From Roseiarcus sp. (lineage in GTDB: Bacteria; Pseudomonadota; Alphaproteobacteria; Rhizobiales; Beijerinckiaceae), in the NCBI GenBank assembly GCA_030153205.1, contig JASLHV010000055.1, positions 1-12,986 on the forward strand: a DNA stretch of 12,986 nt, read 5' to 3'. Both the position numbers and the translations under genes were made by a program. The notes beneath the pieces were generated by a model. The model had not been told where the DNA came from. It worked only from the letters and a program-made list of their open reading frames with translations, and made no database searches. The stretch's first letter is position 1; the number at the start of each line of letters is the position of its first letter. Below are positions 1-7,181 of this stretch, one piece after another.

Positions 1-267
1 GCGTTCGGCGATTTCGAGATCGATATCGACAAAACGCCCTTCAAACTGCTTGCGCAGCGTCCCCTCTTTCCAGGTTCGGATTGTCGCAGCTTGCCGCTTG
101 TCGCGCCGCTCGAGCCTTTTGACACCGATCTCAATCTCCATCATCGTAAGGGAGGATACGAAGAATTCGGCCCCGGCGACGTCTTCGAACCATCTGAGGA
201 CGCGCCTTTCCGCCAAATCTTTGCGTCTAAGCGCTGAGACGACATTCGTATCGAGCAAGTAGCTCAT
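1..267 (-). CDS. PIN-domain toxin of a type II toxin-antitoxin pair (VapC/FitB-like), partial
   Basis: The first 89 codons are visible; the rest lies beyond the left edge of the window. The protein begins MSYLLDTNVVSALRR, the usual PIN-domain opening with the first metal-binding aspartate at residue 6 (LDTN). A second typical acidic position follows at Glu44 in SSLTMMEIEIGV. PIN toxins of this family are Mg-dependent ribonucleases, often cutting tRNA or rRNA, and are held inactive by the antitoxin encoded just upstream. The start codon overlaps the antitoxin stop by four bases (ATGA), so the two are translationally coupled. The closing acidic residues of the active site are outside the window, so it cannot be judged whether the gene is intact. 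The family call is firm; the FitB versus VapC subgroup is not. Confidence 0.88.
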   Translation of the reverse strand, partial: MSYLLDTNVVSALRRKDLAERRVLRWFEDVAGAEFFVSSLTMMEIEIGVKRLERRDKRQAATIRTWKEGTLRKQFEGRFVDIDLEIAER

Positions 268-515
268 GAGAGATCGATCTTGCGCGGCGCTGCTTTTTGA
301 CGAGAGGGCGGGTCAAATTCGATGTCGTCCTGGCCTGGCGCCGCCAGCAAATCAAAGAGACTTTCAGGCTTCCCGACGAGTCTTTTGTATTCATCGTAGG
401 ACATGAGAACGCTCGCCGGCCGCCCTCGCTCGGTAATTATGACGGGTTCCGACTTGGCTTCCCGCTTCGCGCGGCTGAAATCCTGATTGGCTTCACGGCT
501 GGACATTATTTTCAT
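264..515 (-). CDS. Phd/YefM-family antitoxin
   Basis: An 83-residue protein with the Phd/YefM pattern: MSSREANQDFSRAKREA at the N-terminus, then EPVIITERGRPASVLMSYDEY. In this family the N-terminal half is a DNA-binding dimer that represses its own promoter. The acidic, proline-containing C-terminus (here roughly residues 50-83) wraps around the toxin and neutralises it. The start at 515 has a purine-rich Shine-Dalgarno (GAGGAAGG) about four bases upstream; an internal Met4 at 506 is a less likely alternative. The gene overlaps the PIN toxin by four bases. Pairing of a Phd/YefM antitoxin with a PIN toxin is common in alphaproteobacteria. A tandem 8-bp repeat just upstream is a candidate operator. 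Confidence 0.9.
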   Translation of the reverse strand: MKIMSSREANQDFSRAKREAKSEPVIITERGRPASVLMSYDEYKRLVGKPESLFDLLAAPGQDDIEFDPPSRQKAAPRKIDLS

Positions 516-534
516 CGAGCCTTCCTCGCCTTCA

Positions 535-568
535 ATGTAGGTATGTAGGTATATTGTCGATCCGTCAA
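535..568 (-). promoter_or_regulatory. Candidate promoter/operator of the toxin-antitoxin operon
   Basis: Upstream of the antitoxin the plus strand carries ATGTAGGT twice in direct tandem (535-550), which reads ACCTACAT twice on the transcribed strand. A TTGACG hexamer on the minus strand (complement of 563-568) is a fair -35 element. A -10 at a normal distance would fall inside the repeat. A repressor binding the repeat would therefore block the promoter, as expected for autoregulation by a Phd/YefM antitoxin. The repeats and the hexamer are seen directly; the operator role is inferred. Confidence 0.4.
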
Positions 569-611
569 GTGGGCGGCGCGAGATGAAACGCGACGGAGGC
601 CCCGTTACAGC

Positions 612-645
612 AAAAAGGGGAGGCCTTGCGGCCTCCCCTCGTTTT
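612..645 (-). terminator. Intrinsic terminator of groESL, probably bidirectional
   Basis: A perfect 9-bp stem, GGGGAGGCC (617-625) and GGCCTCCCC (630-638), encloses a TTGC loop. Read on the minus strand it is followed directly by five T (complement of 612-616), the classical Rho-independent form, about 30 bases after the groEL stop. On the plus strand the stem is followed by TCGTTTT (639-645), so it may also stop transcription entering groEL antisense from the left. It separates groESL from the toxin-antitoxin pair. Confidence 0.92.
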
Positions 646-667
646 CTCAGACGCGATGGGGACTGGA

Positions 668-2308
<1,641 letters not shown>

Positions 2309-2338
2309 GTGTTGAGTTCCTTACGATGTGATGGGGGG

Positions 2339-2422
2339 AGCAGTCGGCAATGGGCAGTGGGGACGATCGGCGCGGCGGTGAGGGCTTCGCCCCGACTGCT
2401 TTCCGCCGATTTGCCTACTGCC
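2339..2422 (-). repeat. Inverted repeat in the groES-groEL spacer
   Basis: The 122-base spacer between groES and groEL holds a perfect 9-bp inverted repeat, AGCAGTCGG (2339-2347) and CCGACTGCT (2392-2400). Between the arms lies a smaller hairpin, GGGC-TTC-GCCC (2382-2392). A GGGCAGT element (2352-2358) could alternatively pair with ACTGCC at 2417-2422. Such a structure in the operon mRNA could mark a processing site or modulate groEL translation relative to groES. No T-run follows it, so it is not an obvious terminator. Function is unknown. Confidence 0.4.
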
Positions 2423-2430
2423 TCAGCAAT

Positions 2431-2718
2431 TCAGCCGACGACGCCCATGATGTCGGATTCTTTCATGATCAACAGCTCCTGGCCGTCGATCTTGACTTCG
2501 GTGCCGGACCATTTGCCGAACAGCACCTTGTCGCCCTTCTTAACGTCGAGCGGCGTCAGCTTGCCGGTCTCGTCGCGGCCGCCGGGACCGACGGCGATGA
2601 TCTCGCCCTCTTGCGGCTTCTCCTTGGCGGTGTCCGGGATGATGATGCCGCCTTTCGTCTTTTCCTCGCCTTCGAGGCGGCGGACGACGACGCGGTCATG
2701 CAGGGGACGGAACTTCAT
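2431..2718 (-). CDS. groES: GroES (Hsp10) co-chaperonin
   Basis: A 95-residue protein of the normal GroES length and wording: MKFRPLHDRVVVRRLEGEEK, mobile loop with KGGIIIPDTAKEKPQ (residues 22-36, the hydrophobic Ile25-27 contacting GroEL), AVGPGGRDETG and C-terminal KESDIMGVVG. Seven subunits form the lid of the GroEL cage. The start at 2718 is preceded by AGGAAGCTCAACAC, nearly the same leader as groEL. It is the first gene of the operon. Its mRNA begins about 100 bases upstream and carries the CIRCE element. Identification is certain. Confidence 0.98.
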   Translation of the reverse strand: MKFRPLHDRVVVRRLEGEEKTKGGIIIPDTAKEKPQEGEIIAVGPGGRDETGKLTPLDVKKGDKVLFGKWSGTEVKIDGQELLIMKESDIMGVVG

Positions 2719-2785
2719 GTGTTGAGCTTCCTATCTCGATTGCGCGAGGGACCCGTTGGATCGGGCCGGTTTCCTCTCGTTGAAG

Positions 2786-2820
2786 ACTGTTAGCACTCGT
2801 TTATTGAGAGTGCTAACAGT
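2786..2820 (-). promoter_or_regulatory. CIRCE operator (HrcA binding site)
   Basis: A perfect CIRCE: TTAGCACTC (2790-2798), nine-base spacer, GAGTGCTAA (2808-2816). The complementarity extends to 13-bp arms, ACTGTTAGCACTC (2786-2798) and GAGTGCTAACAGT (2808-2820). CIRCE is bound by the heat-sensitive repressor HrcA, whose folding depends on GroEL, giving feedback control of chaperonin level. Its position, starting within a few bases of the predicted transcription start, means bound HrcA would block the promoter. The symmetric element itself is seen directly; hrcA is not in this window. Confidence 0.97.
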
Positions 2821-2829
2821 TGGGCGAGG

Positions 2830-2857
2830 AGATAGGCTCGGCCGGCGCTGGCGTCAA
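2830..2857 (-). promoter_or_regulatory. groESL promoter, resembling the alphaproteobacterial heat-shock (RpoH) type
   Basis: On the minus strand CTTGACG (-35 hexamer at the complement of 2852-2857) and CCTATCT (-10 hexamer at the complement of 2830-2835) are separated by 16 bases. This fits the CTTGAC / CYTATNT form described for RpoH-dependent promoters of alphaproteobacteria, and also overlaps a housekeeping -35. The predicted start is close to 2822, just before CIRCE. Dual control by RpoH and HrcA is known for groESL in this class. Promoter position is well supported; the sigma factor is inferred. Confidence 0.75.
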
Positions 2858-3209
2858 GGGTCGATAGGGGAGCGTTGCGGCAATATTTTGGTTTGGTTGA
2901 CGCGGGGCCGACTCCCCTTTTTGCGCTATCCGATCGCCTGCGAGGTCGCGCTTGCTCCATGGAGCCGATGACGTCAGCCGGCGCGGAGAGCAAACATGCC
3001 CTTCGTTCGCCGGGCGGAGTGGGCCGAACAAAGTTTAATTCAGGGACATGATACGAATTGCATAAGGTCTCGCTCGCCCTGACCTCGTCGAGCGCCCTCG
3101 GGATCCATTTGTAATCACTAACTGAAGCGGCCGCCGGCGACAGACTGATGGGTCCCGCTTGACGAAGTCATTCGTACCCCAATCCCCGTCAGACCCCGTG
3201 CAGAATGAC
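2858..3209. other. Intergenic stretch between groESL and the ExbB-like operon
   Basis: About 350 bases without a convincing gene. Open frames here lack ribosome sites and protein-like wording. A short GGGG/CCCC stem followed by five T (2904-2922) reads as a weak plus-strand terminator but has no gene in front of it. The stretch separates the divergent groESL promoter from the leader of the plus-strand operon that starts at 3310. Nothing else was recognised. Confidence 0.5.
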
Positions 3210-3287
3210 ATAAGATGTTCTTATACAACGCCACAGATTTTTAAATTTTACTAATTTTCCCTGTCCGTCAGTCTGGACGGAGGAAAA
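3210..3287 (+). promoter_or_regulatory. Candidate control region and leader hairpin of the ExbB-like operon
   Basis: A perfect 15-bp palindrome, ATAAGA-TGT-TCTTAT (3210-3224), partly overlaps TATACA (3222-3227), a plausible -10 element in an AT-rich stretch. Downstream, TTTTCC-ctg-TCCGTC (3255-3269) and GACGGAGGAAAA (3276-3287) pair into a 12-bp hairpin with one three-base bulge and a six-base loop, ending 22 bases before the start codon at 3310. The palindrome is a candidate operator. The hairpin would lie in the 5' untranslated leader close to the GGGAGG ribosome site. Both structures are seen directly; their roles and the promoter are inferred. Confidence 0.4.
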
Positions 3288-3309
3288 GGCGCGGGAGGAT
3301 CGAAAGGCC

Positions 3310-4101
3310 ATGGGTAGTGTCTTTTCCGATCACATATCGGCCGCGGAATCGGGGCCGATAAAATCGGCGGCCCAGCCGATCAAAATGGACGCGCAGCAGC
3401 CTCTGTTGCGGTGGATGATTTTCACCGGACTGACCTTGTTCGCAGCGGCGCTGATGTGGCGATACGGCTGGTTCGGTCTGATGCTTTCGGCGGATCGGAC
3501 CTATATTTCAAGCGTCATTGTGTTCCTCTACGTCTGCGCATGCTTGCACTGCCTTTGGCGAACGGTTGCAATATCGCGCGAAGGGGACGCTGCGCGCGAG
3601 GACGAACTCATCTTAGCGGAAGATGAGGACGATGATACCCTGGCGAACTCTGCGAGCAACCTTCCGCCGGGCGGTGTAACGGAACATATCCGCCAACTGA
3701 TCGAAAAATCTCGCCACCAGGGCGGCGGCAAGATCGATCAGACGCTTCTTTTGCGTACGTTAGCGGATCGGCTGAAGGGGTCCAACGGACTCGGCGCTTT
3801 CATATCCGATACGCTGATGAAGCTGGGGCTGCTCGGAACAATCATCGGCTTCATCATCATGCTCGCTCCCATTGCCGGGCTAGATGCTTCCAATAGGGAA
3901 ATGATGAAGACATCCATGGGTGTGATGAGCGACGGCATGGCGGTCGCGATGTACGCGACATTGGCCGGCCTTGTCGGCTCCATACTCCTCAAGACGCAAT
4001 ATTACATGCTGGACGCAGCGACGAACCAGATTTTCGCGCGCGCCGTTACTTTGACCGAGACGCGAGTGGTTCCGGCGCTCGAGCGGCGCCATGTTGGATG
4101 A
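3310..4101 (+). CDS. MotA/TolQ/ExbB-family proton-channel-like membrane protein
   Basis: A 263-residue inner-membrane protein. Hydrophobic segments lie at about 34-59 (perhaps one span), 65-86, 168-190 and 206-228. Between the second and third is a charged cytoplasmic region (about 88-165) with an acidic run at 103-109. The C-terminal part carries the family signature: KLGLLGTIIGFIIML (171-185), matching the glycine/threonine-rich channel helix of ExbB/TolQ, then MSDGMAVAMYATLAGLVGS (206-224), the second channel helix, with Thr177 and Thr217 at polar pore-like positions. Family members form pentamers that pass protons around a dimer of an ExbD/TolR/MotB partner. The start at 3310 follows GGGAGG by 11 bases; Met26 (3385) has no ribosome site. 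It overlaps the next gene by 11 bases, so a stoichiometric complex with that product is likely. The substrate or process powered is unknown; it is not a recognisable exbB, tolQ or motA. Confidence 0.82.
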   Translation: MGSVFSDHISAAESGPIKSAAQPIKMDAQQPLLRWMIFTGLTLFAAALMWRYGWFGLMLSADRTYISSVIVFLYVCACLHCLWRTVAISREGDAAREDELILAEDEDDDTLANSASNLPPGGVTEHIRQLIEKSRHQGGGKIDQTLLLRTLADRLKGSNGLGAFISDTLMKLGLLGTIIGFIIMLAPIAGLDASNREMMKTSMGVMSDGMAVAMYATLAGLVGSILLKTQYYMLDAATNQIFARAVTLTETRVVPALERRHVG

Positions 4102-4741
4102 ATTCCCGCTCTATCAGCGCGAGGAGCCGTTCGACCCTTTCAGCGTCATGCTCTTCAAGGCGCTTCAGGTCGTTTCTTTTCTATTCTTTCTCGCATTGCT
4201 CGCCGTCTCTCCGGACGCCAAGGACGGAAAGATCGACTCGAAAGCCGAGTTCTTGATCACGATGGATTGGCCGGACGATCACCCCGACGACTTGGATCTC
4301 ATGGTCCAAGACCCGATCGGGAACATCGCGTGGTATCGGCATAAAGAAGCAGGCTTTTTGACGCTCGACCGCGATGATCGAGGCGGCCTCAACGACACGA
4401 TCGTCGTCAACGGGAAGAAAATTCACTCGGGTATCCGCGAAGAGATCGTCACGGTCCGCGGGATCGTACCGGGCGAATATGTCGTCAACGTCTCGCACTT
4501 TCTGGCGAAGACGGGCGAACCGGTGCCAGTCAAGGTCAAAGTCCAAAAGTTGAATCCGGTTTCGCAGGTGATCTTTGACGATACGGTAACGGTCGATCAC
4601 ACCGGCGACGAAAAAACGGCGGTGCGCTTCGCGCTCGACGACGAGGGCAAAGTCATCGACGTCAGCAGGCGCGCGAAGTCTTTGACCGGAACCTTGAAAA
4701 TCATCAACCCCGGCGGAGGCGTTGGGCTTGCACGTAAATAG
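4091..4741 (+). CDS. Single-span membrane protein with a periplasmic DUF2135/YfaP-like beta domain; putative partner of the ExbB-like channel
   Basis: 216 residues. One hydrophobic helix at about 17-40 (FSVMLFKALQVVSFLFFLAL) gives an ExbD/TolR-like topology: short cytoplasmic N-terminus, one span, large periplasmic part. The periplasmic domain (about 52-185) contains EFLITMDW, then DDLDLMVQDPIGNIAWYRHK (67-85), LTLDRDDRGG, and a second half with VPGEYVVNVSHF and PVPVKVKVQ. This resembles DUF2135/YfaP-type beta-sandwich domains (DxDLHVxDPxG ... PGxYxVxVxYF). The aspartate buried in the helix of ExbD/TolR/MotB that carries the proton is not visible: the helix has Lys23 and Gln26, and the nearest acid is Asp15 at its edge. 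The gene overlaps the channel gene upstream and the third gene downstream. Role as channel partner is inferred from topology and operon position; the domain match is from memory of the family pattern. Confidence 0.7.
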   Translation: MLDEFPLYQREEPFDPFSVMLFKALQVVSFLFFLALLAVSPDAKDGKIDSKAEFLITMDWPDDHPDDLDLMVQDPIGNIAWYRHKEAGFLTLDRDDRGGLNDTIVVNGKKIHSGIREEIVTVRGIVPGEYVVNVSHFLAKTGEPVPVKVKVQKLNPVSQVIFDDTVTVDHTGDEKTAVRFALDDEGKVIDVSRRAKSLTGTLKIINPGGGVGLARK

Positions 4742-5336
4742 CCTTCAGTCCGTCATTGTCGCCATTGCGATCGCATACGCCCTGCTCGGCGCGTTATTGC
4801 TCGCCCTGCTGACGTATGCGCGTTTGGATTGGCGCATAAAGGCGGCGGCCGTCGCCCTAACGAGCGCCTTCTACATCGTTAGTTTTTTCGCATCGCGAAA
4901 TCTGCTGGGTTGGGCGTCCCCGGAAAAATTACCGCCCTATTTCAAACTGCTTCAAGCGCGTGTCGTTGAACCAAATTCCAACGACCAGGACACAGGATCG
5001 ATCTATCTTTGGGTCGAGGCGCTCGGCGAGGACAACCGACCCCTCGCCGCGCCTCGCGCGTACCGGATACCGTACTCTTCCAACGCCGCGGACAAGGTTG
5101 AAAAAGCGAATGCGGAAATCGCGACGGGCCATCCACAGGGAGGCCTGAGCGACAGTTTCGGGAACGGGGAGGGAGGCGCCCCGGAGGCTATGGCGCCTGG
5201 CCCAAGCGCATCGATCGATATGTCGGGAGGCGATCCGTCGGGTGGCGGCGCGGCGGCCCCAGGCGCTGGAGCAGAAGGCGGTGGGGTCGTCTTCACGCCG
5301 CTCCTGCCGCCGAAAATGCCCGCAAAGGACCAGTGA
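4728..5336 (+). CDS. Membrane protein with two spans, small soluble domain and Gly/Pro/Ala-rich tail; third gene of the ExbB-like operon
   Basis: About 202 residues. Two hydrophobic helices (about 4-27 and 32-54) joined by a short RLDWRIK loop are followed by a compact domain (about 60-135) with IYLWVEALGEDNRPLAAPRA and YRIPYSSNAADKVEKA. The last 70 residues are rich in Gly, Pro and Ala (for example GGDPSGGGAAAPGAGAEGGG), resembling a disordered periplasmic or cell-wall-spanning tail. No ATG suits the start. TTG at 4728 lies eight bases after GGAGG and is preferred; TTG at 4722 is in frame but too close. It overlaps the second gene by 14 bases, so the three products are probably made together. 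I do not recognise a named family. It may be an accessory subunit of the putative channel complex. Existence as a gene is well supported by overlap and wording; function is unknown. Confidence 0.72.
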   Translation: MHVNSLQSVIVAIAIAYALLGALLLALLTYARLDWRIKAAAVALTSAFYIVSFFASRNLLGWASPEKLPPYFKLLQARVVEPNSNDQDTGSIYLWVEALGEDNRPLAAPRAYRIPYSSNAADKVEKANAEIATGHPQGGLSDSFGNGEGGAPEAMAPGPSASIDMSGGDPSGGGAAAPGAGAEGGGVVFTPLLPPKMPAKDQ

Positions 5337-5841
5337 TAATCGGCGTTCATCAGTAAGCGGCCAAGCGTCAACGGCAATACATGCGCGGTCGTTTCTTCAA
5401 ATGTTGCTTCAAGCACGCCCTATTTTTAAGGCTATATTGAGAAAAAGGCGGTAATATCATTTTGTGTCAAGCACATTTAGTCATAAAGTTCTTCCGTCCG
5501 TAGTCGACAATAGAGGAGGATGCTTTCCTGGACGACGTTTTTTCGCAGATGGTCGTTTTAACAAATTGATTCGTCTTTATATTTATCCTAAGGACGAAAT
5601 GAATATCTCTAAGGGGTCGAACGATTGTTCATGACATTCAAGTAGCGGGCGCGTTATTTGTTCGACTGAGCCGACTGTGCTTCCTTGGCGGCATCTTCAA
5701 CTTCGATCTACCCGGCGACCGATCTTCGAAATCGCCTTGGAAGAGCGCGGAAAGATTGTGAAAAGACACGCCGCTTCGAGCACGCGACTTGCGCGGCGGG
5801 CCCGATGACGGCAAGTACGCGACTCAACAATTGAGGTTGGC
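5337..5841. other. AT-rich intergenic stretch downstream of the ExbB-like operon
   Basis: About 500 bases with no convincing gene and visibly lower GC than the flanks, especially 5395-5620. No strong terminator for the operon was found. Short reading frames that sound protein-like appear on both strands but lack starts. One is a plus-strand tail at about 5509-5571 after a strong AGAGGAGG (5512-5519) without a usable start codon. Another is a minus-strand tail ending EDAAKEAQSAQSNK near 5655-5700, with an upstream stop in frame. These may be relics of decayed genes. Both readings are tentative. Confidence 0.4.
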
Positions 5842-7038
5842 ATGCGTCCCATCCGTTATTTGTCGGCTGTCGCGGTCTCGTCGGTCATGTCTCTTGCTTG
5901 CGCCCTGGCGGATGAGGCCAATCCGCGCCTGCCTCTCCTTCAAAAAGGCGAGGCCGGCGGCATGCATACGTTGCTCGCCTGGCCGTCGGGCGTCAGGCGC
6001 GCGCCGGCGCTTCTCACTTTGCTTCAGAGCGAGGCAGCGAGCGATATCGCGGCTTTCGGCCAATCAGGCAAGGAGCAGGGTCATCCCGACAAGGCTTTCG
6101 AGCGCTATGCGCAGGAGCGCTATGCGGGCGACGCCTATGAAAGCGTCGTGATCGTCACGCGGTTCTATGGTCAGCCGGGCGAAAAGACCCTGGCGACCAA
6201 AACTTGGGATATTCCCGCCGGTCACGCTGTCGGCTGGAGCGACCTTCTCAAGGACACGTCCGACAATTCGCCGGGCTTAAAGGCCATTTACGCCTATGTC
6301 GCTCGGGCGCTCGGATCGAACTTCAAGCCGAAGCCGCCCAAGTCCGGCGATAAAGAGGCCGCGGCCGAGTACCAACGACTGCAGGATCGTTTCGGCTGGT
6401 TTGCGCCGACGCTCGAAGGCATGCCCGGCTTCGCCTTTGTGCCCGCGAAGGACGGCCAGCATGTCGGCGGCCTGTCCTTGATCTTCGGCAAACAGACGAT
6501 CGCCGGTTTTAGCGGCGATGGCTTGTTTACGGACGAAGTCGTGGTGCCGGCCGAAGTCTTCAAGGCGTTTCTCACCCCCGGCGTACACGATCTCTTCGCG
6601 GGCGAACCCGCGCGCTACGGCCTGCTGCAGCGCGAGCGCGACGACGCGACGATTTCGGGTTCGACGGCGGTTGTACTCACGGGCGAGCAGAAGCCCGGAA
6701 AAACGCTGACGATCCGCGCCGAGGCGCCGGCGACCTTCTTCAAAGACGATGCGATCGACCTTGTCGTCGACGCCGATGTCCTTGGCGAGACGAAGAACCC
6801 GAAGGATGTCACGATCACGGGCAAAGCGGAGGCGGGCGCGACGCTCAGCGGCGTCGGCTACGATTTGCGCGTCTTCAGCGTGACGATCAATCAGAAGATC
6901 GAACCTTTCCCCGCCGTCTGCCGGCAATCGGCGCTGCACATTCGCCCCGCGCATGGATCGCCCGCCGACGAGGCGCATGCGCCGGAGATCGACGTCAGCT
7001 ATCCTCTCAAGTTCGATTGCAGCGGGGACCAGGGATAG
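5842..7038 (+). CDS. Secreted protein with a DUF3298/RsiV-like C-terminal domain
   Basis: 398 residues. The N-terminus (RPIRYLSAVAVSSVMSLACALA) is a signal peptide, probably cut after Ala23, so the mature protein should be periplasmic or exported. Cys20 does not sit in a good lipobox. The region around residues 85-255 (VVIVTRFYGQPGEKTLATKTW ... WSDLLKD ... FAFVPAKDG ... EVVVPAEVFKAFLTPG) has the order of elements seen in RsiV/DUF3298 and PdaC-type extracellular domains: a beta sheet with a 'valued property', then a segment ending in a predicted P-x-E/S-x-[FL] strand. A C-terminal beta region (about 270-398) contains two Cys near the end, possibly a disulfide. The start at 5842 has GAGG six bases upstream. 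It stands alone, with no sigma-factor gene beside it, so an anti-sigma role is not suggested. The family assignment is moderate. Confidence 0.7.
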   Translation: MRPIRYLSAVAVSSVMSLACALADEANPRLPLLQKGEAGGMHTLLAWPSGVRRAPALLTLLQSEAASDIAAFGQSGKEQGHPDKAFERYAQERYAGDAYESVVIVTRFYGQPGEKTLATKTWDIPAGHAVGWSDLLKDTSDNSPGLKAIYAYVARALGSNFKPKPPKSGDKEAAAEYQRLQDRFGWFAPTLEGMPGFAFVPAKDGQHVGGLSLIFGKQTIAGFSGDGLFTDEVVVPAEVFKAFLTPGVHDLFAGEPARYGLLQRERDDATISGSTAVVLTGEQKPGKTLTIRAEAPATFFKDDAIDLVVDADVLGETKNPKDVTITGKAEAGATLSGVGYDLRVFSVTINQKIEPFPAVCRQSALHIRPAHGSPADEAHAPEIDVSYPLKFDCSGDQG

Positions 7039-7181
7039 GGCGGCCGGCTTCGCCTTAGGTCACGGCGCAAGTCCCGTTTGCAGAAAATCTCGTAGCCCTA
7101 AAGTCGAGCGATTGGCGGGAGCGGGATCATTGGCGCGCGTTTTCTTTACGGCGCTTCAGAAAAACTTGCTGTTCGCTCGCA

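Noticed and set aside
297..548. 83-residue plus-strand frame opposite the antitoxin
   Set aside because: It covers the well-recognised Phd/YefM antitoxin on the other strand and shows no family resemblance.
2904..2922. GGGG/CCCC stem with five T, terminator-like on the plus strand
   Set aside because: The stem is only 4 bp with a six-base loop and no plus-strand gene lies in front of it.
4181..4600. 139-residue minus-strand frame inside the second operon gene
   Set aside because: Antisense shadow of a gene with overlapping starts, clear membrane span and coupled ribosome site.
3310..5336. Zorya-type defence (ZorA/ZorB) or Tol-Pal/ExbB-ExbD system
   Set aside because: The channel protein fits the broad family, but no OmpA-like ZorB, no helicase or nuclease effector, and no TolR/ExbD, TonB, TolA or Pal gene follows.
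6277..6978. 233-residue minus-strand frame within the secreted-protein gene
   Set aside because: Arg/Asp/Gly-rich antisense shadow; the plus strand has the signal peptide and ribosome site.
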